Positions 1 to 7,192 are shown, counted from the stretch's first letter. The stretch is DNA of 22,027 nucleotides from an uncultured Lachnospiraceae bacterium (GCA_934359535.1 CAKRLN010000005.1:1-22027), one strand, 5' to 3'. Program-made: numbers and translations. Notes: a model not told the origin generated them from the letters alone.

Positions 1-673
1 CAGTGTGCGCATTCTGCTGTGCGGCAAGGCCGTCATAGTGGATGTTTTCCATATATTCCTCTTCATCGTGGAAATGCATTTCCGTATATTCCTTCAGTTC
101 GTTTAACAGTTCCATGACATCATCGTAGCCGAATTCCGGGTTGTAGGATTCAATCAGGGCATTTGCCTTGTCAATGATACGGAAAAGCTGTTCATGTTCA
201 AGATCAACCATTTCGATTCCGGTCCGATATTCGTCCGTGAATGCAAAACCATTTTCCTGTGTCATCCATTCTTCCATTGGTTCGAAATGACCGATCTGGA
301 TATCGCTTCCAAGGATGTGTTTATAGAGCCATTTTGTAACAAAATCAATCAGCTCTAAGAGTGTTTCCCGCTGGGTTGAGATATCAATGGAGTGGAAATC
401 GTATTCTGCAAGCTTTTCCTGAAAACGCTTATGCTGGATTCTCTGGGAGATCAGTTCCGGATCGCGGATCTCTATCATGTATGCTTCCTCATGTTTAAAG
501 TGGGTAGCAGCGTAAGCCTGAAGCTCCAGTAAAAGTGCCTGAACCTTGGCTGTGTAGTCTTCTTCAGTATTTTGCAGTAATTCGTAAGCATCATTTAAAA
601 GAGAAAATAGATATGCGTGTTCGTTATCAATGCGTTCAACACCGATTTTACAATCGTCTGTAAATTTTATCAT
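1..673 (-). CDS. Tandem bacteriohemerythrin, 3' end cut by window edge
   Basis: About 224 codons are visible, read from ATG at 673 behind AGAAGG; the C-terminus lies off the left edge. Two hemerythrin-type four-helix modules follow each other. Module 1 has NEHAYLF (about residue 19), HFKHEEAYM, QHKRF and WLYKHILGSD. Module 2 has LEHEQLF, HFHDEEEYM and QQNAH, then ends with the window. The family binds a di-iron centre and O2, and serves in oxygen sensing or scavenging in the cytoplasm of anaerobes. Odd point: by alignment with the usual HxxxH motif of the third helix, the first His is Gln in both modules (Q77 in module 1; codon at 17-19 in module 2), so each may lack one iron ligand. It is the first gene of a minus-strand unit with its own promoter. 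Family assignment is firm; iron binding is inference. Confidence 0.9.
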   Translation of the reverse strand, partial: MIKFTDDCKIGVERIDNEHAYLFSLLNDAYELLQNTEEDYTAKVQALLLELQAYAATHFKHEEAYMIEIRDPELISQRIQHKRFQEKLAEYDFHSIDISTQRETLLELIDFVTKWLYKHILGSDIQIGHFEPMEEWMTQENGFAFTDEYRTGIEMVDLEHEQLFRIIDKANALIESYNPEFGYDDVMELLNELKEYTEMHFHDEEEYMENIHYDGLAAQQNAHT

Positions 674-722
674 AGGTATACCTTCTTTCTGCGTAATGAA
701 TGTATTCTGCTACGCTGCTTTG

Positions 723-732
723 AGTATACCAC
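723..732 (-). promoter_or_regulatory. Extended -10 promoter of the hemerythrin gene
   Basis: On the minus strand the sequence reads GTGGTATACT: a TATACT -10 box with an upstream TGn extension, about 50 nt before the ATG at 673. No good -35 box is seen at 17 nt, as is common for TGn promoters. Confidence 0.5.
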
Positions 733-803
733 GGTAGTTTGGTAAGGTCTAGTAGAAAGGCATTTTGATTCCTTCCGGGAAAGAAAACATAGATGCGAAA
801 TGC

Positions 804-831
804 TTGACGGGGTATTGGTAATTATTATAAT
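804..831 (+). promoter_or_regulatory. Sigma-A promoter of the histidine phosphatase gene
   Basis: TTGACG (804-809) and TATAAT (826-831) are separated by 16 nt. Transcription should start near 838. This rules out the in-frame ATG at 800 as a start and favours the ATG at 896. Confidence 0.75.
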
Positions 832-895
832 GTATAGAGGAATCGTATCTGTTATAGCAGGATATAAGGAAAAAATCAGAAAGGCAGTTAATGAA

Positions 896-1507
896 ATGAA
901 ATTATATATTATCAGACATGGGGAAACCTCATGGAACAAAGAGAAAAAGCTTCAGGGAAGAAAGGATATTATGCTGGATGCAGATGGAATTCGTCTGGCA
1001 GAGCTGACCGGAGAGGGAATGAAGGACATTGATTTTGATCTTGTAATTTCAAGTCCGTTGATCCGTGCAAAGCAGACCGCAGAGCTTGTGATGGCTGGCA
1101 GACAGCTTCCAATGATTACGGATAAGCGTATGATTGAGATGTCTTTTGGAAAATGGGAAGGCGAGAGTGTAAGAAACAGTACGGTGCTTCCAGCCGATTA
1201 TGTGGATAAGTTTTACAATGATCCATATCATTGTCCCAAAGCTCCGGGAGGAGAAGATTTTCATGATGTGTTGAAGAGAACTGCTGATTTTTACCAGTCA
1301 TTGGTAAATAACAGGGCATACGAAAATGCAACGATCCTGATCTCGACACATGGAGCGGCAAGCCGGTGTCTGCTTGCGAATTTCTATGAAGATAAAGAGG
1401 ATATCTGGAGAGGCGGAGTGCCGAAGAATTGTTCCGTCAGCATCGCAGAGGTAAAGGATGGAGTCGGAACGCTTCTTGAAAAGGATAAAATTTTTTATAC
1501 GGAATAA
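896..1507 (+). CDS. Histidine phosphatase family protein (phosphoglycerate-mutase-like)
   Basis: 203 residues. It opens with MKLYIIRHGETSWN, the RHG phosphohistidine motif of the PGM/acid-phosphatase superfamily, with the catalytic His at residue 8. Further family marks are SSPLIRAKQTAE (second Arg), EMSFGKWEG (acid region) and STHGAASRC (second catalytic His). Such small cytosolic enzymes dephosphorylate sugar phosphates, alpha-ribazole phosphate or other small phosphoesters; the sequence does not show which. The frame is open back to 800, but that start lies upstream of the promoter; AGAAAGG at 878-884 serves the ATG at 896. The gene is convergent with the TVP38-like gene, with only 3 nt between the stops. 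No cobalamin genes are nearby, so a CobC role has no support. Confidence 0.88.
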   Translation: MKLYIIRHGETSWNKEKKLQGRKDIMLDADGIRLAELTGEGMKDIDFDLVISSPLIRAKQTAELVMAGRQLPMITDKRMIEMSFGKWEGESVRNSTVLPADYVDKFYNDPYHCPKAPGGEDFHDVLKRTADFYQSLVNNRAYENATILISTHGAASRCLLANFYEDKEDIWRGGVPKNCSVSIAEVKDGVGTLLEKDKIFYTE

Positions 1508-1510
1508 ATT

Positions 1511-2206
1511 CTATGATTCGGCACGCTCGCGGTTGTGAAAGCGGTAGACGATGAGACCGATCACATAGAGACAGATAATGACTGCAAATGCAGCAATTGC
1601 GATTTCATAACGTGCAGTACCAAGTGCGCTGCCACTTAAGGCGGACAGGAAGATAGCGGGAAATCTTCCGACAAAGGTAATAAAGATCCAGTGAGACAGC
1701 TTCATGTCGGTAAGACCAACTAAATAGGACAGTAAATCCTTCGGAGTTCCCGGAATCAGAAAAAGCAGAAAAATAATGCTTTCGGATTGCCGGGAGCTTT
1801 TTAGAAATTTGACAGATTCTATTTTTTCACGACTGACAAAAAGCTCAACAAATTCCATGCCGAATCTTCGGACGAACAGGAATACAAGGATACTTCCAAG
1901 TGTTGTTGCGAGGTCACAAAGCAGTGCACCGCGCCAGATTCCAAAAGCATAGCCAGCGCAGATCTCAAACGGACCGCCTGGAATAACTGCCATAAATACC
2001 TGAAAGATCACCATACCCATGAAAGCAAGAATGCCGAGAAGTCCTTTTTCATTCACCCAGACACGGAACTGGGTGGGGTCGGATGCAAAACGAATCATTG
2101 GTTTTCCGACAAAGTAAGTAACAGCGGCAAGAAAGATGATAACGGACACCAGTAATAAGATGCGCAGCCATTTCTTTGTTGTCTTTGAAGATTCAGTCTG
2201 ACTCAT
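1511..2206 (-). CDS. TVP38/TMEM64 family membrane protein
   Basis: 231 residues, an integral inner-membrane protein of the SNARE-associated/DedA-like (VTT domain) family. A basic N-terminus is followed by a membrane helix (about 14-34), then a hydrophobic core with VIPGGPFEICAGYAFG and the family hallmark PGTPKDLLSYLVGLTDM, and a last helix near the C-terminus (about 200-222). Members are thought to act in lipid scrambling or membrane homeostasis; no substrate is proven here. An in-frame ATG exists at 2257, but GGAGG sits just upstream of the ATG at 2206, so the shorter form is chosen. It is divergent from the two-component operon and convergent with the phosphatase gene. Confidence 0.88.
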   Translation of the reverse strand: MSQTESSKTTKKWLRILLLVSVIIFLAAVTYFVGKPMIRFASDPTQFRVWVNEKGLLGILAFMGMVIFQVFMAVIPGGPFEICAGYAFGIWRGALLCDLATTLGSILVFLFVRRFGMEFVELFVSREKIESVKFLKSSRQSESIIFLLFLIPGTPKDLLSYLVGLTDMKLSHWIFITFVGRFPAIFLSALSGSALGTARYEIAIAAFAVIICLYVIGLIVYRFHNRERAES

Positions 2207-2319
2207 AATAATATCCTCCATCTGAACAGTATGTGCGATAGTACAAAAATGATACATAAATGATCTTGTGGAAAATTATGTCACTGGGACATTGAATTGT
2301 AAATACAACTTGTGGATAT

Positions 2320-2334
2320 TTAAGAGAATCTTAA
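2320..2334. promoter_or_regulatory. Perfect inverted repeat upstream of the regulator promoter
   Basis: TTAAGA-GAA-TCTTAA, 6-bp arms with a 3-bp centre, ends 18 bp before the -35 box of the two-component operon. It could be an operator for autoregulation or for the divergent membrane-protein gene. It does not match the BceR-type box found upstream of the ABC transporter genes. Confidence 0.35.
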
Positions 2335-2352
2335 TGGTTTTTGTTGATAAAA

Positions 2353-2382
2353 TTGGATTTCAAAGAAAAGGTATGCTATGAT
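2353..2382 (+). promoter_or_regulatory. Extended -10 promoter of the two-component operon
   Basis: TTGGAT (2353-2358), an 18-nt spacer, then TGC-TATGAT with the -10 box at 2377-2382. The expected transcription start near 2389 lies downstream of the in-frame ATG at 2378, which supports the ATG at 2411 as the real start. Confidence 0.6.
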
Positions 2383-2410
2383 ATACGATAAAAGTGTGGA
2401 GGAGCAGAAC

Positions 2411-3082
2411 ATGTATCGGATTTTTATGGTGGAGGATGATGACACCATTTCGCGTATGGTAAAAAAGCATCTGGAAAAATGGGATTATGAGGTTGTGACG
2501 GCAGAGGATTTCTCAAATGTCATTGCTGAGTTTGTGAAGACAGATCCACAGCTTGTATTAATGGATATACGGCTTCCGTTTTACAATGGTTATCACTGGT
2601 GTACAGAGCTTCGGAAGATTTCGAAGGTGCCAGTGATCTTTCTCTCGTCGGTGGCTGACAATATGAATATCGTGATGGCAGTTAATATGGGGGCAGATGA
2701 TTTTATTCCAAAGCCGTTTGATCTTGAGGTGCTGACAGTCAAGATTCAGGCATTGATCCGCAGAAGCTATGATTTTGCCGGAAGCACAAATGTACTGGAG
2801 CATAAGGGTGCGATATTAAACACTACGGATGCAACGATTCATTATGAGGATAAAAAGGTTGAGCTTACCAGGAATGAATTGAAGATATTGCAGATATTAT
2901 TTGAGAATAAAGAGAAAATTGTAGGCCGTGATACGCTTATGACAAAGCTCTGGGAAAGCGATGCTTATGTGGATGAGAACACGCTCTCTGTCAATGTGAA
3001 CCGGCTTAGGAAGAAGCTTGCATCGATTGGTCTTCAGGAGTATATTCTGACAAAGAAAGGAATCGGGTACCGGCTGGGATGA
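2411..3082 (+). CDS. OmpR-family response regulator, Bce-like
   Basis: 223 residues. The receiver domain (1-115) has the acidic pocket E8-D9-D10, phospho-acceptor D52 in LVLMDIRLP, and the conserved lysine K101 in IPKPFD. The winged-helix DNA-binding domain follows (about 130-223) with ELTRNELKILQ and VNRLRKKL. GGAGGAG at 2398-2404 sets the start. The stop overlaps the kinase start (ATGA), so the two are translationally coupled. The pairing with a short-loop kinase indicates the BceR class, which activates ABC transporters against cell-wall peptide antibiotics. Its likely target is the BceAB-like pair at 7.3-10.1 kb, which has a BceR-type box. The class is firm; the target is inference. Confidence 0.92.
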   Translation: MYRIFMVEDDDTISRMVKKHLEKWDYEVVTAEDFSNVIAEFVKTDPQLVLMDIRLPFYNGYHWCTELRKISKVPVIFLSSVADNMNIVMAVNMGADDFIPKPFDLEVLTVKIQALIRRSYDFAGSTNVLEHKGAILNTTDATIHYEDKKVELTRNELKILQILFENKEKIVGRDTLMTKLWESDAYVDENTLSVNVNRLRKKLASIGLQEYILTKKGIGYRLG

Positions 3083-4128
3083 GACATTTGTTATCTTTTA
3101 TCAGGAAAAACAGGTTCTGGATCGTGCTTGTCCTTGCATTAGAAGGTATGCATCTGTTTTATCTATATCTTGTTCATGCATCATGGTATGACATCTGGTA
3201 TTCGGCCTTGTTAGATGCAGCTCTGATCACAGTGACAGCGATCTGTGCTTTTTTAAACAGCTGCAAAAGGCTTCGTCAGCTGAAGCAGCTTGCCGCTGAG
3301 CCAGTGTCAGGAGAAATGGTGCTTCCGGAGCCTTTGGATGAGCTTGAGGAGCTTTACGGACAACTGTTTGAAAATGCAAATATCGCAAGGCAGCTTGCAA
3401 CCAGTTCCGTTGAAAAGCAGCAGAGAGACATGAAGGAATATTATGCCAGGTGGGTACATCAGATCAAGACGCCGATCGCAGCCATGCAGCTCATTCTCCA
3501 GATGCAGAGAAATACCATTGAGGAAATGGAGTGGGAGGATGAGAAGCAGTACATGGAAAGAGTACAGGCTGTCTCGGATCTTGAGGAGGAATTATTCCGG
3601 ATTGAACAGTATGTAAGCATGGCGCTTCAATATCAGAGAGTCAATGACGGAAGTGACTATGTGATAGAAGAGCTTGCGTTAGACCGGATTGTGCGTGAGG
3701 CTATCCGTAAGTATGCCAAGGTGATGATCCGCAAAAAGCTTACCGTTTCATATTCGGGAACAGAACGGAAGGTAATAACCGATGAGAAATGGCTTGCATT
3801 TGTGATCGAACAGCTTATATCCAATGCGGTCAAATATAGTACTCAGGGGACGGTGCAGATCGATGTTGTGGATGAGACGAACTGGAGCTATCTGCGTATC
3901 CGGGATCAGGGGATCGGAATCCAGAAGGAGGATATTCCGCGTATTTTTGAGCAGGGTTATACCGGATATAATGGGCATGCAGATAAGCGGTCGACTGGAA
4001 TCGGACTGTATCTGTGTCGGCAGGTGCTGACAAAGTTAGGGCATACAATCCGGATTGAATCCGAAGTTGGAAAAGGCACAACGGTTTGGGTTGGATTTTC
4101 CACAAAGAAGAGGGATCACAGGGACTGA
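3079..4128 (+). CDS. Intramembrane-sensing histidine kinase, BceS-like
   Basis: 349 residues. Two N-terminal membrane helices (about 13-32 and 41-60) are joined by a loop of only some ten residues, so there is no extracellular sensor domain. The DHp region carries WVHQIKTPIAAMQL with phospho-acceptor H127. The ATPase domain has the N box EQLISNAVKYS, the G1 box RDQGIGI, the F box IFEQGY and the G2 box STGIGLYL. This architecture is that of BceS kinases, which do not bind the drug but read the state of a partner BceAB transporter in the membrane. No transporter is adjacent: the next gene is a MATE exporter 70 nt on, and the BceAB-like pair starts 3.2 kb further. Confidence 0.9.
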   Translation: MRHLLSFIRKNRFWIVLVLALEGMHLFYLYLVHASWYDIWYSALLDAALITVTAICAFLNSCKRLRQLKQLAAEPVSGEMVLPEPLDELEELYGQLFENANIARQLATSSVEKQQRDMKEYYARWVHQIKTPIAAMQLILQMQRNTIEEMEWEDEKQYMERVQAVSDLEEELFRIEQYVSMALQYQRVNDGSDYVIEELALDRIVREAIRKYAKVMIRKKLTVSYSGTERKVITDEKWLAFVIEQLISNAVKYSTQGTVQIDVVDETNWSYLRIRDQGIGIQKEDIPRIFEQGYTGYNGHADKRSTGIGLYLCRQVLTKLGHTIRIESEVGKGTTVWVGFSTKKRDHRD

Positions 4129-4198
4129 TATCCACAGAAAAGGCGCAGGCTTGGAAAAATATCCACGGGATAGAAAAATAAGAAAGAAGAGTTAAGGT

Positions 4199-5530
4199 AT
4201 GAACAAGGATTTAACAGAGGGAAATGTCAGAAGTGTATTGTGGCTGTATACAGTCCCGCTTCTTGGAAGTGTGGTATTCCAGCAGCTTTATAATCTTGCA
4301 GACAGCCTCGTAGCAGGAAAATTTATTGGAGAAAATGCACTTGCAGCCGTTGGAAATGCAAGTGAGATGACGCTTATTTACACGGCATTCGCATTCGGCT
4401 GTAACATTGGATGTTCGGTTGTCGTCTCACAGCTATTTGGTTCAAAGAGCTGGAACCGGTTGAAAACATCAGTCAGTACGTCTTTTCTTGCATTTGGCGT
4501 GCTCTGCGCATTACTGATGCTGTTTGGATTTACCTGTACAAGAATGGTGCTTTTGAAAATGAATACACCGATGGACATTCTGGACGATTCTCTGCTGTAT
4601 CTGAAAATTTATACGGCTGGAATGCCATTTGTATTTTTCTATAACGTGGCAACCGGAATTTTCTCAGCAATGGGAGATTCGAAAACACCACTATATTTTC
4701 TAGCGTTTTCGTCTGTATCCAATATTCTTGTAGATATTCTGTTTGTCAGCGCATTTCATATGGGAATTTCCGGGGTGGCATGGGCAACATTTCTTTGTCA
4801 GGGAGTCAGCTGTGTACTGGCATTAATCGCACTTTATAAACGTATCAAAGCGATTCCGTCGGAAGGAAGGTTTGAGCTTTTTTCCTGGGGTTTGCTTGGA
4901 AAAATCATGAAGGTTGCGGTACCGAGTATTCTGCAGCAGTCATTTATTTCCGTTGGAAATATTATTGTGCAGAGTCTTATCAATAACTTCGGCGCGGCTA
5001 CCATCGCAGGATATACTGCAGCAATCAAGTTAAACAATATTGCAATATCGATGTTTACATCGGCAGGAAATGGCATTTCAACATTTGCGGCGCAGAATTT
5101 TGGCGCGGGAAAATTAGACCGGATTCAGAAAGGGTTTCGTGCAGGACTTCTGCTTGATGTGATTCAGGTGATTCCGCTTACGCTTGCATTTGTGTTTGCA
5201 GGCCGTCCGCTTGTCGGAATTTTCATGCAGGATGCATCCAGCGGAGCAATGTCGGTAGGAATGGAATTCCTGCGCATTGTGGCACCGTTTTACATCGTTG
5301 TCGCAACAAAGGTCATGAGTGATGGTATCCTGCGTGGAAGCGGAGCCGTGAAGCTTTTTATGATCACGACGTTTGCAGATCTGTTCTTACGTGTCGGGCT
5401 TGCAGCGATGCTTGCTCCGGTTTTTGGAAGTACCGGAATCTGGATGTCCTGGCCGATCGGCTGGAGCGTTGGTGCGGTACTTTCCATCTGTCTGTATGTA
5501 AGCGGAATCTGGAAAAAGGCAAAATTGTAA
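4199..5530 (+). CDS. MATE family multidrug exporter
   Basis: 443 residues, close to the family's usual 440-460, with about twelve hydrophobic segments in two similar halves. N-terminal motifs are typical: PLLGSVVFQQLYNLADSLVAG and NASEMTLIYTAF; the second half has VPSILQQSFISVGNIIVQ and the FAAQNFGAGK signature. MATE proteins expel cationic drugs or metabolites using an H+ or Na+ gradient; the substrate is not readable. It lies 70 nt downstream of the kinase on the same strand with no terminator seen between, so it may be cotranscribed with the two-component system. The Shine-Dalgarno is weak (AAGAAG or AAGG before the ATG). It is convergent with the rhodanese gene, with 5 nt between the stops. 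Confidence 0.93.
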   Translation: MNKDLTEGNVRSVLWLYTVPLLGSVVFQQLYNLADSLVAGKFIGENALAAVGNASEMTLIYTAFAFGCNIGCSVVVSQLFGSKSWNRLKTSVSTSFLAFGVLCALLMLFGFTCTRMVLLKMNTPMDILDDSLLYLKIYTAGMPFVFFYNVATGIFSAMGDSKTPLYFLAFSSVSNILVDILFVSAFHMGISGVAWATFLCQGVSCVLALIALYKRIKAIPSEGRFELFSWGLLGKIMKVAVPSILQQSFISVGNIIVQSLINNFGAATIAGYTAAIKLNNIAISMFTSAGNGISTFAAQNFGAGKLDRIQKGFRAGLLLDVIQVIPLTLAFVFAGRPLVGIFMQDASSGAMSVGMEFLRIVAPFYIVVATKVMSDGILRGSGAVKLFMITTFADLFLRVGLAAMLAPVFGSTGIWMSWPIGWSVGAVLSICLYVSGIWKKAKL

Positions 5531-5535
5531 ATGTC

Positions 5536-5859
5536 TTATTTGGCTAAAAGCCCATGGTGCTCTTCCATGAAGCCGCCAAAGACGAGGTTTTTATAACCGA
5601 GCTTCTTGAATTTGCGGATGGCATCATTCGGCTTGTAGCCATAATTGCCAATGATATATAATTTCATTTCTTTATCCGGGATACGTCTTGTGATCCGGTC
5701 CTCAGTAATCTTATCGAGTGGAATATTCACAGCCCCGGAGACATGTCCGTGTGTATATTCAGCTTTTGGACGGCAGTCAATGAGCATTGCATTTTCGGAT
5801 GTGTGTGCTTCATTGACCGCCTGGTTGACCGTCAGTTTTTTCATAAAAATCGTAAACAT
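5536..5859 (-). CDS. Rhodanese-fold protein without the active-site cysteine
   Basis: 107 residues, a single rhodanese-like domain: MLIDCRPKAEYTHGHVSGAVNIPL is the typical N-terminal motif and DAIRKFKKLGYKNLVFGG the typical C-terminal helix and strand. The loop that should hold the nucleophile (CRSGxR) reads LYIIGNYGYKPNDA, placing Gly71 where Cys is expected, so sulfur transfer is unlikely. Such domains often act as binding modules. A GTG start at 5880 is in frame but falls inside the Shine-Dalgarno region; AGAGGA precedes the ATG at 5859. Its upstream region is occupied by the inverted-repeat element at 5882-6065, so its transcription must come through or from that element. Confidence 0.82.
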   Translation of the reverse strand: MFTIFMKKLTVNQAVNEAHTSENAMLIDCRPKAEYTHGHVSGAVNIPLDKITEDRITRRIPDKEMKLYIIGNYGYKPNDAIRKFKKLGYKNLVFGGFMEEHHGLLAK

Positions 5860-5881
5860 AGTAAATCCTCTTTTCTTCACA

Positions 5882-6065
5882 ATTCAGAACCCCACCAGTA
5901 CATTCGCAAAACCGCACAATAAATCGTGCTTTCCCGCTGCAGTGCAGCTAATTTTGCTCATATATGGGGCGGTGACTCTATTCGAGTCACCTTACGAAGA
6001 AGAGAATCTGCTTCTTACATGCAAGCATGGCGAAGCTTCTTCTCTTCTTCTAAAGGGTTCTGAAT
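5882..6065. repeat. 184-bp structured element with 11-bp terminal inverted repeats
   Basis: The ends are perfect inverted repeats: ATTCAGAACCC (5882-5892) and GGGTTCTGAAT (6055-6065). Inside lie GCTGC-AGT-GCAGC (5936-5948), GGTGACTC-5 nt-GAGTCACC (5971-5991), and a long interrupted stem whose outer arms are GAAGAAGAGAA (5996-6006) and TTCTCTTCTTC (6040-6050), enclosing GCTTC/GAAGC and CATGC/GCATG. The termini can pair, so a transcript would fold as a multibranched RNA. No protein frame fits it. It sits between two minus-strand genes, 10 nt upstream of the rhodanese Shine-Dalgarno. A MITE-like or other dispersed intergenic repeat is likely; a structured regulatory RNA is the alternative. No target-site duplication is evident. 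Confidence 0.7.
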
Positions 6066-6077
6066 AGTTATCTTCTA

Positions 6078-6692
6078 TTAAAATAATTCCGGGTGATTCT
6101 CAAGGGAATCTTCCTCGGTAAGCTCGCGGATGACGCGGCATGGATTGCCGGCAGCGAGTACACCAGCCGGAATATCGCGGGTGACAACGCTTCCGGCACC
6201 GATGATGGAGCCCTCTCCGATCGTTACACCGCCACATACGGTAACATTTCCGGCAAGCCAGCAGTTGTCCCCGATTGTGATTGGTCTGGCATATTCTTTG
6301 TCGGTCATCACTCCATCTGCGCGTCTGTAGGGATTACGGTCCTCAAAACGGAATGGGTGGACCGGAGTAAGCAGGGATACATTTGGTCCCATAAATACAT
6401 GTTTGCCGATTTTTACCGGGCAGCTGTCAAGGCAGGTAAAGTTGAAGTTTGCATAGCAGTTTTCTCCAATTTCCGTAAAGCAGCCGTAGTCAAACTGTAC
6501 TGGACCCTGAAAAAATACGTTAGCTCCTTTATCTGGGATAAGCTCATTCAAAAGAGCTGTCCGCTTCTCATCTGTCTCAAGACAGTCGTTATATTCTTTG
6601 CTCAACCGGTGCGCTTTCTGCCGGAGAAGCTCCAGTTCTTTATCGGAAGGATCGTAGATGCGTCCTGCCAGCATTTTTTCTCGTTCTGTCAT
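6078..6692 (-). CDS. Sugar O-acetyltransferase (maltose/galactoside type)
   Basis: 204 residues, typical for the Maa/LacA/NodL group of left-handed beta-helix acetyltransferases. An N-terminal Maa domain begins TEREKMLAGRIYDPSD; hexapeptide repeats run from about residue 60 to 185 (IGENCYANFNFTCLD, IGKHVFMGPNVSLLTPVHPF, IGDNCWLAGNVTVCGGVTIG, IGAGSVVTRDIPAG). The His in TPVHPF is the expected catalytic base, and AAGNPCRVIR is the usual C-terminal motif. It transfers acetyl from acetyl-CoA to a sugar hydroxyl in the cytoplasm; the exact sugar is not readable. An in-frame GTG at 6716 precedes the Shine-Dalgarno AAAGGA, so the ATG at 6692 is chosen. Its transcript has a leader of about 100 nt containing a hairpin. 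Confidence 0.9.
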   Translation of the reverse strand: MTEREKMLAGRIYDPSDKELELLRQKAHRLSKEYNDCLETDEKRTALLNELIPDKGANVFFQGPVQFDYGCFTEIGENCYANFNFTCLDSCPVKIGKHVFMGPNVSLLTPVHPFRFEDRNPYRRADGVMTDKEYARPITIGDNCWLAGNVTVCGGVTIGEGSIIGAGSVVTRDIPAGVLAAGNPCRVIRELTEEDSLENHPELF

Positions 6693-6738
6693 GGTATATT
6701 CCTTTCTTTTTTCCACTTGTATATCTTTTTATTAGATG

Positions 6739-6772
6739 ATATGAGGAACAAAGGGTATTTTGCCCCTCATAT
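6739..6772 (-). promoter_or_regulatory. Hairpin in the acetyltransferase leader
   Basis: ATATGAGG (6739-6746) and CCTCATAT (6765-6772) are perfect inverted arms around an 18-nt centre that itself holds GGG...CCC. It lies between the predicted transcription start (about 6797) and the start codon. No T-tract follows it, so a terminator is unlikely; it could be an operator or a leader structure. Confidence 0.35.
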
Positions 6773-6803
6773 GATACACGAATTGCTCCGTTACAATGCA
6801 ACC

Positions 6804-6832
6804 ATTATATTATGGATTGGAAGATACAGCAA
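6804..6832 (-). promoter_or_regulatory. Sigma-A promoter of the acetyltransferase gene
   Basis: On the minus strand, TTGCTG (6827-6832), a 17-nt spacer and a perfect TATAAT (6804-6809). The transcription start would be near 6797. Confidence 0.65.
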
Positions 6833-6892
6833 TCATTAAATATTTTTTGTATTTTGATCAGAAGGACAAATAATGATATTCTAACAGAATCA

Positions 6893-6920
6893 TTGAAATA
6901 AAATCAGCTTATGATATACT
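6893..6920 (+). promoter_or_regulatory. Promoter of the deletion-remnant gene
   Basis: TTGAAA (6893-6898), a 16-nt spacer and TGA-TATACT (the -10 box at 6915-6920, TGn-extended). It points at the remnant gene that starts at 6958. Confidence 0.6.
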
Positions 6921-6957
6921 AAACCCAACAGCAGAAACAGTGCACATGGAGGTTCTT

Positions 6958-7167
6958 ATGGCTGGAAAGGTTGCAGTTGGAATACAGAGTTTTGATACGT
7001 TAATCGAGAAGCAGTATTTTTACATTGATAAAACATCCTTTATCCGGGAATGGTGGGGATGCGGAGACGCAATGCTTTTGCATCGTGGGATTCCCAAGGA
7101 GCGGATTCATTGCTACGGATTTGCATTTCAGGGAAGAAATGTGCTGATCGGAACGAATGAAAAATAA
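6958..7167 (+). pseudogene. Internally deleted AAA-ATPase/PD-(D/E)XK family gene
   Basis: 69 codons with a proper Shine-Dalgarno (GGAGG at 6948-6952) and promoter. The first 40 or so residues (VAVGIQSFDTLIEKQYFYIDKTSFIREWW, split here by its joins) match the N-terminus of the large AAA-ATPase-like proteins with a C-terminal PD-(D/E)XK nuclease domain common in Lachnospiraceae. The last 25 (GIPKERIHCYGFAFQGRNVL then IG) match the extreme C-terminus of the same family. The Walker A/B motifs and the nuclease core, normally about 450-500 residues, are missing, with the reading frame kept across the join at about residue 40-46. Full-length members are of uncertain function. I call it a deletion-derived pseudogene; a retained mini-protein is possible since all expression signals are intact. 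Confidence 0.75.
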
Positions 7168-7176
7168 ATCAGATAT

Positions 7177-7192
7177 CTTACACGAATGTAAG
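7177..7192. promoter_or_regulatory. BceR-type operator candidate
   Basis: CTTACA-CGAA-TGTAAG is a perfect 6-bp inverted repeat around 4 bp. It fits TNACA-N4-TGTAA, the form I recall for BceR-like regulators in Bacillus. A second TGTAAG half-site follows at 7207-7212, exactly 20 bp (two helical turns) after the first, like the secondary site described for such promoters. It lies about 70 bp upstream of the likely transcription start of the BceAB-like genes. Confidence 0.6.

Noticed and set aside
4128..4166. Two ATATCCAC repeats 31 bp apart (DnaA-box-like)
   Set aside because: Only partial matches to TTATCCACA, two copies, no AT-rich unwinding region or dnaA/dnaN nearby; not an origin.
6093..6839. 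248-codon plus-strand open frame
   Set aside because: It runs antisense through the acetyltransferase gene, has no Shine-Dalgarno, and its translation resembles no protein; the minus-strand gene is unmistakable.
6929..6940. CAGCAGAAACAG shared with 13146-13157
   Set aside because: Both copies lie just downstream of a -10 box, but 12 nt of purine-rich sequence can recur by chance and the flanks differ; only the second copy has a complementary arm.
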